From positions 4,340,001 through 4,404,000 of the forward strand of contig JAWZSP010000003.1 in the NCBI GenBank assembly GCA_034401135.1: a stretch of DNA of 64,000 nt. Reading direction: 5' to 3'. The notes beneath the pieces are model-generated. The model saw only the letters and a program-made list of their open reading frames with translations, ran no database searches and was not told the origin of the DNA. The DNA is from Volutella citrinella. Taxonomy: Eukaryota > Ascomycota > Sordariomycetes > Hypocreales > Nectriaceae. The stretch's first letter is position 1; the number at the start of each line of letters is the position of its first letter. Below, in pieces: positions 22,957-34,381 of this stretch. The position numbers and the translations under genes were made by a program.

Positions 22957-24849
22957 TTATGCGACGGTCGACGTCGACGGGCGACGACTCCCGCTCGATA
23001 TGGACGACGACGTGGATGATGTCGCATTGCCGAGATCACGATCCCCAGGAATCACGCGCCAGCACCAGCCGCACCAGCTCCGGCGGGTGCCCCTGACCTC
23101 GCGGCTCAGGACACGGCTGCCCGAGCCACGCTCGTCTTCCCACTCGGGGACGCAGGCACCGACGCGGACCATGCGAACGCGCTTGCGCTTGACGATGCCG
23201 CCGATGCCTTCAATCTCATGGCGCTCGTAGCCCGGGCCGAGAAGCGGCGAGGGCGTGCGCTCATGCGTCAGGCGCAACTCGTCCGTGAGCCAGTCGATGG
23301 GGGCGGCGGCGTTGAGCGCAGCCGTGGCTGTGGCCGATGGCGTCTGCGTCGACGTGACGTTGCCATCGCGGGCGTCCTCGGCGTCACAGTCGATGTGCTG
23401 CTCGCGCTCCTTGGCCGCGCAGCAGTCAGACTCGCGGCCGCAGATGACGCCCCGGTCACCTTCGCCGATGCCCGTGCCGAGACCGCCGAGGATCTCGCCG
23501 TACTGACTCCGCCAACGCCATATCCTGCAGGGCGACGGGAGTTAGCGCTCCGGCACCACTGAACTGCGGGAACACAACCGGAACCTGCAGCAGGGAAGAG
23601 GGCTGGTGAGCTTACCGTTGGTACTCATGATCCGCCCCGCGGATGCTTCGACCGCAGGGCTGGCAGAGCCAGACGCCCTCCTCCTCGCACTTGCAGACGG
23701 CCCGCTGCACAGCGTCGGAGAAGAGGGGAAGGTCGGCGTCAAGCGGCGGCTTGGCCAGGGTGGCGACGGGCGCGTGGACGCACGCCTTGCAGAGCCTTCT
23801 GTGCCGCTCACGCAGGGCCACTGGTGCAGGAGGCTTGATAGCGCAGTTCTGCGCGGCAGAGAGAAAGAAGACGGTGTTAGAATGGCACCAGGATGGGGGG
23901 CGGGCAGTGAATCGCCGCGCAGAGGCGGGCAGACTCGGCCGGACTCACCCTGCATACTACTTGGTTGCACCGGCGACACTCGCCGACCATGTCGCGCGCG
24001 CAGTCGCCAGACTTGCCATTGTAGCTCCTGCCGTCCTCCATGTAGAACCAATTACCGGCGCGGGCGCGGTAGCGCAACGTCTCGGCGGGATCGACGGGAA
24101 GGGCCTCATTCTGGCAGTGGAGGGTGGAGGTGAGCAGGATGCTGCGGTACTGTAGGAGCCCGTGGTGAACGAGGCGGCATGTGCGAGACAGGGCGTCGAG
24201 CGTGTTCAAGTCGATGGAGGAAGCGATTGCGGCAACGACTCTGCAAGCGAGGATATATGAGCCATGCGTTGTTCATTGCACTTGAGAGAAAAGGAGAGAA
24301 GGGGCGTTGCCAAGCGGGAAATGGGGACGCCATGATGAGACCAATGTCTCCGCCATGGGCTTGGTCATGATGACGAGTTGAATCATGTGTGAACGATCAA
24401 GTCATGAAGGCAAGGAGCACGAGAAGTATGCATACGGGAAAAGACCAAACGCAAGGAAAAGGAGCGAAATAAAACGAATCGCCAGCAGGGGGGGAGCAGA
24501 CATACGGGTAGCACAGCATGGCGTCCGTGACGGGACTTCGGAAGGTGGAAGGATCCATGATGCCGGGGGGCTCGGGGGGACTGAAGGCGTTGGGCCAGGG
24601 GCCATTCCGGGCACACGGGGCCAGGAGTTGAAGCTTCTTGAGAAGCAACAGATGTTGCTGGTGATGGTGTTGGCGAAGGGCAGCGTCGTCGAGCAAGTGA
24701 GGGCTCGGGAGCATATGACGGCCCTGGGCCGGCTCGGAGCCAGACACGGATACACGAGCAGCAGAGCCAGAGGCAGCGGCACCAACAGCGGCGCCGGGAC
24801 CAGGGCCGGCTGCATCGTCGTCGTCGTCCAAGTCCACAAAGCGCGCCAT
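22957..24849 (-). CDS. Cys-rich, putative zinc-binding protein of unknown function
   Basis: Four exons, 24506-24849, 23949-24240, 23616-23848 and 22957-23524, join in frame through GT-AG introns to give 478 aa. The N-terminus is acidic (MARFVDLDDDDDAAG), followed by a low-complexity His/Gln-rich stretch. Exon 2 holds a conserved-looking core with YRARAGNWFYMEDGRSYNG and the cysteine cluster GECRRCNQVVCRNCA. Exon 3 adds RRLCKACVHAP and CKCEEEGVWLCQPCGRSIRG. Exon 4 adds GVICGRESDCCAAKE before a Ser/Arg-rich tail. The CxxC pairs suggest at least two structural zinc sites. I do not recognise a named family; a cross-brace (RING/FYVE-like) fold is possible but the spacing fits no standard consensus. 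The gene converges with mL58. Confidence 0.8.
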
Positions 24850-26985
24850 GGCGGCCTTGGGGGGGTGCTACCTGTTTGGCTTGGGTGCAATCTACCTTGC
24901 CCGGCTACTGTACCTAGGCCAGGTGTGTATCCAATGCAGCTGGGAGTGCTCAACCACGACGGCGGCAGTACTACCTCAGGTACGGCAAGGTGCAGGCGCT
25001 TGTCACTTGTCACTGGGGGTGAGGGAAGGGCAGCTGAGGCTTAGGACCGAGCAGAGGAGGTAGGTAGTCGGGGTAGGAGCTTGGGTCCCCTGCGCTCTGC
25101 CCCAGGATCTGATAAGCACGCGATCGGGGCCCAGGGAGGGCGTGGATTGGGCTGGCGTCTGCCGGCGGTGGCCCTGCCGGTGGAGCGGAGGACCTCAAAG
25201 GGCTCAAAGTGAGAAGGCGCGGGCTTGGCCCGGGACCGACCACGACGCGGGTTTACGTACTGGAATCGGGCTGTCGAACCGGGGAGGGGCGTGCGGCAGG
25301 CCGCGTTTGGATTGGATGGTCGGCGCGTGAGGATGCTGCCGTCCTTCTTTCTTGGTTGAGAGCGTCTGGGCGTGCAGGAGACGTAGAATGCGCCCAAGAC
25401 GCCCGTCCGGAAGCCGGGAAGGCCTGTCACTGGCCGGGGCCAAGCACGGGGCGGCGGTGGAGAGGGATGCTCTATGGCGCGATGTGATGCGATGCGATGC
25501 GATGCGCGTGTTTATGAGCAGGGCAAAGACGACCCGTGATTACAATGCAGGACAGACAGATTGCAGGAAGACAGTGTCCGAATGATAGCCGACGTTTGGT
25601 GGCGGGAGGAGGGGGATGATGGAGGGGCAAGGTAGGTATAGAAGAACGGAAGGGACGATGATGTACAGGCACAGCAGCAGGGGTCTGTTTGCGGCCGAAG
25701 CAGATGGTAGTCAGTCAATCGGTCAATTGACACGCGGCCTGAGATGGAAGCATCAGAGGAGAGATGGAGGGCGGCGGCGTGAGAGAACTAAAGCGCTGTT
25801 CGTATCCGTACCTATGACCTATGGCAATTTGACTCGAGGGCACACAATGAAGGTCTCAGTGTCATCACTCCGTGGCTCCTTCCTTCTCGCTCGAGGCTCG
25901 CTTGAGCTCGGTTTTAGCAGGCCCAAGGCGCCCCCCATTGTTCGCCCACGCCCCCGGGACCGCCACATGACGCTGCTGGGGGTGAGTTGAGGCCCGTCAG
26001 TGCCCCGCTTTGACCGCCATAAATTGTAACCTCCCATCAAGTCTTCCGGCAGCTAGCGCTTTCTGTCATAAGGTAATTGTCGCGGTTACTTGCTGAGTCG
26101 GGATGCAGGCTTCATCGCATCACCTTGGATGGGCGTGATGCGACTAACACCATCTATTGGTACGAGGTTGGGCCGTCATGGTGCATTTGTCGACGATCGG
26201 GAACCCAGGGCAGCAGACCATCCAGCCATTGCCGCCTGGTCCAGCGCATGCGTTGGAGTGTAGCTCAAGCTGCAGTTGCGCACGCCCAAGGTGAGCCCCT
26301 GGACAGTGGAGGTGACCGAGCTGGGTCTCGAGCCCGGTGGGAATTGGTAGGTATGGATCCAGGCTGCCCGAGCTAGCAGGCCCCAACATGCTGCATCCAC
26401 CCGCTCTTCTTCTGTCATGGGGACGCATTCAATTTTTTCTGCCTCACGCTCAACACAAGCAAGGCAAGTCGACCCCATCGTGAAATTGGCTCATCAGACA
26501 CTAGCCGTTTGGCCCTTTCTCTTACGTACTCTTATGCCCTATTCACTCTAGGATTCCCAGCTCGGTCCAGGATTTGTGGTGCGCTGGCGCCGTTTTGACT
26601 TGTCCGGTCTCGGGGCCAAGACTTTTGATCTTATCAATCGCATCTCTTTCTCTGTGTCAGTCCACCTCAGTCCACTCTGCCGCCCCGGCTCGGCTCCCAA
26701 CGCGTCCTGCGAGGCTGCGACTCCGGCCTGCGTTTCGCCTGCCCGCCGCGTCGTTCTATTCTTAGCTCGGCCGAGGGCTTCTGGAACTATGGCAGACCGT
26801 GGGACCCGGCGCTAGGGGTTTAGACCTGATTGATAAACAGTTGTCAGTGCCCCTGGATCCTACGCTGCTCCCTCTGGTATCACGCCTCGCTGGGCTTAGG
26901 CCCAAGTCTATCACCCGAAGGTCTCGAAACTGCCTACTTGTGTCTTGAGCTAGAATAGCCCATGTTTCTTTTGCCAACATGCATA
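24850..26985. other. Intergenic region upstream of the Cys-rich gene and downstream of the rhodopsin-type gene
   Basis: About 2.1 kb. It contains the promoter of the minus-strand Cys-rich gene near 24850 and the 3' flank of the membrane-protein gene near 26985. A short GATGC pentamer repeat lies at about 25480-25505. No further coding or RNA feature is supported. Confidence 0.5.
25480..25505. repeat. Pentanucleotide (GATGC) microsatellite
   Basis: Four to five near-perfect copies of GATGC in a row (preceded by GATGT) in intergenic DNA. Confidence 0.75.
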
Positions 26986-28432
26986 TTAGCGGACGAGATC
27001 GAAAGACAAGCCTCGGGAGCTCTTTCGAGGCTGTGCTGTGACTACCGAGTCTACTTGTAATACTGTCTTTTGGCGCAGAGGATCGACCTGGTCCATCACA
27101 TAGGTATCCTTGTAGTGGTCTTTCGGTCCCGAATGACCCGAGCTCTCCTCCCACAGCCTGCGAGAACTCCCACTCCCACTGCCGGCTCCGTCGTAGCTGT
27201 ACAGGCTCTCGGAGCGGTTCAGCCCAATCTCGTCCGTGTGTCGGTTTTCCACCGATATGTTGATTTCGCGCGTCACGAAGATGGCATCCATCTTCTTCCG
27301 CAGCACCGGCCAGAACACTGGCACCGAGGCGCCGATGCAGGCAAAGTTGACTTCGAGCATGCCGAGAATGCACAGCGGCGGAGCGTACCAAGGGTGGTCG
27401 AACGTGGGGTATGCCATGGCCCGGTGCTTGATTGTGATGACAAGGCGTGCCGCGGCGAAAACGTTGGCGCTGCAATGTATGTTAGCACCGGCGGCTAGGG
27501 ATCCATACCTCAACCGTTGCGGACTAGGTTGCTTCGAACAGGGACTCACATGATGCCCAAGACGCCGAGACCGAGTAGGCCAAGTTTGGTCCGGTGAGTA
27601 GTACCGGTGCGGAAGAGAAGCGGTACTGGCAGCGTCAAGATAACAAGATCCATGAACATGTTGACGACCGAGTGCGAAAGGAAGGTGGCGTAATGGTCGG
27701 CTTCGTAGAGCGAACCGTAGCCGTAGCAGTTGCGGTTTGTGATATCTCGGTCCCAGAACGCATGCACTGGGAAACAAGGGAACCAAGACATAAATGTCGC
27801 GACTGAAGACCAGAGGATGACGGCAACCAGCGTAATGAGGCACAGATAGTGCAATAGGCCGTTGACAAAAATTCGAAGGTACTGTAATAAGAGCGATATT
27901 TTGATCAAGCCGACACTCATGACAAAGGATGCGTCCGCAAGGTAGAACAGGAGGAAGTACGTCCTTCGCTGGTCTTCGGACAACTCAAGAAAGTGGCGGC
28001 CAAGACCACCGAGATGAGGAGCTACGGGACGTTGTTAGTCGCCGGCACCAAAAGTTGAGTCCTCGAAACTTACACAAACACACAGTCAGTGTTCCCAGAA
28101 CTCCCACGAACTACAGCAGCCGGTTACCAACGGATACAACATTCGTACCGGACGGATAGCCCGCTTACCGAGATCAAAACCATGACATAGTCATCCCATC
28201 CGGGAGCCTTCAACACCACAAAGCGGGTGTACAGGCGCATCAGCATGCAAGTAAATGTCAAGCTCTGTGGCACCGGGTCAGCCAGGTATTTTAAACTTCC
28301 ATGTGGTATGCCTACGCCAAAGGCAAGCGTCATGCCAATTATGGCAGCTGGGCGATTCCATACTGGCTCGGGATCGTTGAGGTTGTCGTGCGCGCCAATC
28401 AGGCTATCCAGCGTCACAGGTAACACTTCCAT
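26986..28432 (-). CDS. Rhodopsin-domain integral membrane protein (PTH11-like, seven-helix)
   Basis: Four exons, 28169-28432, 28074-28110 (37 nt), 27550-28021 and 26986-27469, join in frame to give 418 aa. The pattern is that of the fungal rhodopsin-domain/PTH11-like superfamily: TFTCMLMRLYTRFVVLKAPGWDDY after the first helix, a helix entering GVLGTLTVCL, GGLGRHFLELSEDQ before the third helix, LIKISLLLQYLRIF, the NRNCYGYGSLYEAD loop, NMFMDLVILTLPVPLLF and GLLGLGVLGIIANVFAAARLV. The arrangement fits seven membrane helices, with a cytoplasmic tail of about 130 residues rich in Ser and charged residues (TDEIGLNRSESLYSYDG). No CFEM domain precedes the first helix. PTH11-like proteins are plasma-membrane, GPCR-related sensors; ligand and signalling partner cannot be read from the sequence. 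The 37-nt exon carries the GVLGTLTVCL helix. Confidence 0.88.
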
Positions 28433-31400
28433 AGCAAGTTGCTGCCGGCTAAACGCCAGGGCATAGTATCAGTCGTGTTACCCGTCGCCCGTGATCGAGC
28501 ATATGGCAAGGAGTCCAATTGCCTGGCCAGCCTGGTAGCATTTGACGTCAGTGGTTGTTCAACATCAATACAAACATCGCCGCGAAGGAGAAAGATGGGA
28601 TGGGGGACCGGACCCCTCTTAAGGGTTAAGAGTCTAGTGCCGAAACCCTGGCGATGCGAAAATTGTGCTGTCTTCGTCTTATCTGACAAATTATGGCGAT
28701 CCGGCATGGATTTGGACAGAGCGGCCGGGGTTGCTGGATCGAAAGCGGACCCCCTCCGGTTCATTCGAACTATTGCCGACAAATCATCTCTGCCCTGTTT
28801 CCAGAGGCTATCTAAAACGCCTAACGTGATCAGCAGGGGCGGGAGCCCATACGAATTGAGAATGGCCGACTGCGACTCTGATAGACAGCCCCTGAGCGCA
28901 GTTGTTCAGTGGCGGATCCGTAAACAGGTCTTCGACGATGTTAATTGACAATAACTGGGTCCCATTTCCCGTTTCCCACCAGCTGTGCAAGGTAGGAACT
29001 ACGAACTGGATGCAAGATAGGGGCCGGTTGTGGCAGACACGTGCAGGACGACTCGTTGATGTGCGTTGCGTCACATCCTCTGTGTGATGCCTGCCAAGGA
29101 TACGCCGTAGCGCGCGCCTCGGATGTCGATTGGTCGCGTCCCCCCTGTTGCCAGGCTATTTGAGAACCCGACTCTTTCTGGACGCTGAAACACCAAGAGC
29201 TGAGGGTTTAGCATACTACCCATGTTGGCCCATCGCCGGGTGTGGTTGCTCGTCACCTGGCAGCGTCGCACCAGCCTAGACGTCTTGGACTTTGACCGAG
29301 CAGAGGTGCACCGTGGCCATCCACTCGAGGTTTCGGGTGGCTGGAATCCCCGCATTGCTGTTGTATTCAGTTGTGTTCCTGGGGCGCGGGCCGACCGATG
29401 GATCTCCAAGCGAGTTTTCTATTCGCGGCGTCCTTCCACGAGAAGCATCCATATCGCGGAGGGCCGTGCGCTTTAATAGGGAGTTGATCGAGTTGGGTAT
29501 CGTAGGAGTCACGACCTGAGCGTTCCACGGCTCCTCTTGTAGGAGGATTAATTCTTCGCATCAGATGCTGAAATCGGATATCCCAAGCCCCGGCCCGTCT
29601 CTACTTCAAGTCAAGCGGCTGGCTACATGGAAGTTGACGCACAAAAATTCAGCATCCCGTTTGGGAAGAGGCCGTCAACATGTTGGTCCGGAGTTGGTTG
29701 AGTCGGGGCGGTTGGTTGTTGTTTTTGTCACATGTGACACTGCGTCCCGGAGAGCCGAGCACTTCATGCTGAACTGGGCATTTCGGGAAATAGAATCGGG
29801 TTGAGTATCGTTAGCCGAGAGGCTCTCTATAGCGTCTTACTCGATGAATTGTGCTGCCGGGCTACGTCTGTTGATTGACAATGCATCATGCCCCGGCTTT
29901 GCTCTGGCTTCCCTTAGTTGCGCACGCTGTTCTGTATTTTATGGTGCGCATGCTCCATTCATGAAAAGTCTTTTGATACGAGTTCCGCATCATTTGACGA
30001 GATCAGCCCGCATTTACTTGCGCCCGTCGGTTTGATTGTAGGCGAGGATGCCAGATGAGAGCACGTACACGCACTCCATTTGGCTCACGAATATCCTCGC
30101 CTCTGTAGACCGATGGCGGGTATTCCATCATGTTGGGCTCTTGACTGCTTTCAACCATCCTGCCGACTTTTATCTTCTCAAGGGAAGGTACATGTAGTTA
30201 AGCCCATGCAGGACGTGCCTCGGCGGGATCAGAGGTTGCATCGGGTCATCGCAAAGCTCGGTGTAACTCCAAAAACAAGGGTAAGCCGCCAACATCGAAG
30301 CCTGCTGTTAGTGCTGAAAAATACTAACAACTCGCAATGATCTTTCTAGGTTTCTTCCTGCACTTGTAATCCTCTCTTGGGGGACTAACAGAGCCGGATG
30401 GACCACAGAATAGAACCGCGGCGGCGTCAGTGTAGAGAGTTGCGTCAACAACAGCAAAGAGCCTCTTGACAGACAGCATTAGGTAGACCAGATCACACCT
30501 ACGGATCAATAAGCGACACGATATTGAGAGGCTCCAAATCGGCTCATATGACTCGGGTCGGAGTGGACATGATATTTGCGGTCATGAGCAGGTGGCAGTC
30601 TGGCGAGGCGGCTTCATTGTTTTATGCACGCATTTTTCGGGCGATCAAAATCCATCAATCAGGATTACAACATGCCATTCCCGGAAGTGTGCAGTGCTAC
30701 CTCTTGCACTGCAAAGCGCTCCTTCTATTCCATGAATGCCATCCTTGTCTACATGACAGTCCAGGGTAGGCCACATCTACATCATTCACGATCCTTCATG
30801 CAAGGTGAATTCCAATGTCCACGTGGGATGGGTGGTGTCGAGGCAGATTAGCATGGGATTAGGATCATTGGGAATACTTACGAACAGCCCTTCAGGGCTA
30901 TCCTTCTGCTACTAAGTTCAGATGACTCTTGTCTCAAGCCTGTAGCTGACCTAAACAACATTCAACGTGATGGAACACAAATGTCTGCGTTGTACGAATT
31001 GTGACGGGTCTGAATGCAGTATTTGTAGGATGGATAGGCCTGAATTAATATCAATGCTGACATTGAACTTCGTTGTGGCGCAAGAAGGTGGCAGCGAACC
31101 AACGGCTGGACATGGTAATTTATCATCCTGGACGGCCTGGGCTGAGCTTCGCTGCCAAGTTCTGGTGATAGATCCTCATGGGATTTCACCCCCCACCCCC
31201 CACCTCCACTGCCATGTATGTATAGTGTGATGACAATTGATGACCGCTTATGGCCGATGGTACTTCGACTCTTCCGCTACACCAACAAATATCGGGATTT
31301 GCTGAATGGCTTGAGATCAAAATGACGACACCCATGTTGCCCAACGAAAATTTCTTCATCGTATGAGAAGAGGAGCCCGGTGTGTAAACGAGCATCATGC

Positions 31401-34381
31401 ATCTTGCTCATCGACTGCCCTGCGTAAGCTCCTATCCACCCGTATACTGCTGCAGTGTGGGCCTTGTCTGGTGTATACTGCCATCTGGCACCTTGGTGGG
31501 CGGTTGCAGTTACGCGAGGCGCCACCTATCCGGGATGGGGGTCACATCGATCGTAGCAGTCCTACACCAGATCCAAAGTCTTTTTTCTTTCTTTCCGCGG
31601 GCTTGTAACGCTGCTGATCGTGATGCAACTATCGTCAACACTGCATGGGGTTGATGATTTATGGGGTACGACGATCTGTGTAAGACGGGGAAGACGTTGT
31701 TTGCAATGCGTGGTACTTGCAGGGTTTAGGATAGTAAGAAACTATGTGCGGCGGCCGATAACCACAACTTGCGACAGGCAAGGGAACTTCCGTTGAACTC
31801 TCACCGTTCCAGTCGTCACTAATTCATATCGGGATTCATGGCAGTACCTGAGGCTGGAGCCGTCTGGTTTTTCCTAGATGGGGTCATGATGCGCGGGAGA
31901 GCTGATGAAGCGGAGTCTCTTCCATCTACTTGATGCTTCAACCAAGATTAGGAGGGGAGAAGGATGGTTTGAGTGTTTCATGAAACAAGGCTCACTGGGA
32001 TCTGCAGAGCTATTGTTGGCACATCGCGCACTGGCGCAGTAGGTGGCTTGCGAGGGGCGGGCGCGGAGCTGACAGGTTCTGTGCGCAATTGGATCTTGTC
32101 GACTTGCAATTTCCGATTCTGGGCGGGCAGATCGATTCATCCCAATCTATGTGAGAAGCGTGAAGCAAAGCAAAGCCCGACCCGGCCTGGCAGCCCCGGC
32201 ATTGGCCCAGGCCGGTTGTGCGCTAGAACTGGAGGCGTAACTTGGCAAAAGCGGTACCTGCAGATGCGCACTGGGTCAAGGGCTGAGTGCCGACGGGACT
32301 CACGGGAGGCTAGGAAATGACGGACGGGTTCCTGGATATTGGTTTCTCGTGTTGGCAAAGGACTACTAGTACTATCCGTCACTGTTGTTCCCGGACAGTT
32401 GCATCCAGGAGGAGTCTGGAGGAAGTCGAGGATGCCAGGTGCGGTAGCCAGCAGCGACGCGCATAACCTCGGCCGCAGCGGTCGATCCGTTTGCTCTCCC
32501 ATGTGGTATTGTTCGTCCGGCGAGATCTAGTCCCACCATACACAGCTCGCGGCTGGCGAGCAACCTGAAGGGCGCGGGGTCTTCGAAACAGACGAGAACC
32601 ACGATGGCGGGAATAACAGCACTTGGCGCCTGTGGTTGGAGTCGCAGGACCTGGCGACAACCTGACAGCCGTGACGACACCGAAACACGCCCAGCAAGGT
32701 AGACCCGTTCGAACGTGAACGGAAGCATCACTGACAGGCGCCATCAACCAGGGCGCACCGGCCGGTTTGCCATGTTGCTTGGTTGAAAACAGGGTCTTGA
32801 AACTGCCCCTGACGGTCTAAAACGTGTAGGCGAAACCAGAGCCCTGGGCCAATTTCCTCCGTCAAAGCACCCGCAAGGATGCCCACAGGCGAGCCCGCTG
32901 GACAGCCCACCAAGGCCGGCCGGTCAAGTGGTTGCTGGAGGGAGCCGCTGGCGGGTGCACAGCACAGTGGACAGCCCGGTGGCACAGCGGCTTTAGCGAG
33001 GTGAACTGAGCACTGACAGCCCCCCGGCCACCCCCCGGGCGCCCTGAAGCGGCCCTGAGGCTGTAGGGCAATAGCGAGAGGCCCATAAGGCGGGATAAGG
33101 CGGTGGCCGCCTGAGCTGCCACCTTAGTCAGTCCAGGAGCTATGACCTCGAGCACCACCACCAGCTGTTCGTCGGCCGTTGCTCTGTTTCGCACCGCTCT
33201 CCCACCTACAAACCCCTGCCACCAGTCGTCACTCGTGCGACGCGCCGCCCCTGCGAATATTATGCATATCTTCGTGATTCTGGCGCCGTACGGTGGAAAC
33301 GGCCAGACTGCTCAGAAGGAAACGTCCTGTGGGCCCTCGACAACGTCGCTCCGACCTGGTTAGTCGCGGAGAATAAACCAGCCCCAAGGAAGGGATGCTG
33401 GCCGCCCGCCGTTGACCTCCCCACTGCAAACATGGCCATCAAACCGGCCACGGGAGGAGATCCTCCAGCCTGTGATCGACTGTCACCCACCCTCTCCAGC
33501 CGGCCTCATGGCCTCGTTGACCCCTCAGCAAGCGCTGAGGCTGCTTGGCACAAGCCTGTATCCGTTGAATACGAGAGCTTCGACGGAGTAACTGCAAGTT
33601 GCATTTGACAATCACTGGCTTTGGCTGCGGCTCCTTGCTTTTGGACGACCCTTCCATCTGCCCGGCTTTCTTCTCAATGGTCGCCGTGCAAGCCCACGGC
33701 TGGGTCAAACAGCCATCACGATATTGACTCCACCAACGATACGGACACTCTGAGCCACACTCCTCTCTGCCGTTCGCAAGACCCCCCTCCGTGAAGGGCC
33801 CCCCGGCCGGCGGGATTGACGCTCGCTGGCTTGAGCGTCCGGGTCCCGCTTTATTCGCCTGTACGGGAGGAGCGTCTCAACTATATTCAACGCGCAAGCC
33901 AATATGTGCATCTCTCAGCCATGGTGTTTCCCGAGGCCTCTCTACATCCGGGAGTACTCCTGTCATCCTGGTGGGGGTATGTCCATTTTGGATAGCTGTA
34001 CGGCTGTACGGCGTCTCATGTTGATCAGGCCGTCTCCGTCGATGACTGGGATATCGCCACATGCCCCAGTAAGTCCTGGTGCTCCCGTACGCCTCCATGG
34101 ACCTGGTCATGGCATTGCCAGAATGCTTTTAAGGACGCCTTCGCCGTTTCTTGGCCGGTTCTTTCTTGTCTCTACTCTTCATTCTATCTGGTCTCTCTCT
34201 CCAGTTTTTGTTTCCCTTCGTTTTTGTCCTTCACCCTGCTCTTTGGGTTGCCGTTCTCTCAGACGCTAGCCGTCTTTTCAAACAATCGTTTTACCCTTTT
34301 TGCTCTTTGATAGAGCACTTCATTCCTTGAAACAGAAACCCGAAAGCACCCAAACCGTTCTCGTTCAACAAACCAGCAACC
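28433..34381. other. Six-kilobase gene-poor interval
   Basis: No frame in these 5.9 kb shows a recognisable domain, a sensible exon chain or coding-like composition; the longest are about 120 codons. A short perfect inverted repeat (CTCTTAA-GGG-TTAAGAG, 28616-28632) was noted. The last 250 bases, with CT-rich tracts and a TTTTAAGGAC element near 34128, are the likely promoter and leader of the repeat-protein gene that starts at 34382. Decayed mobile-element sequence could be present but cannot be shown from the window alone. Confidence 0.5.

Noticed and set aside
28616..28632. Inverted repeat CTCTTAA-GGG-TTAAGAG as a transposon end
   Set aside because: No second copy, target duplication or transposase remnant was found around it.
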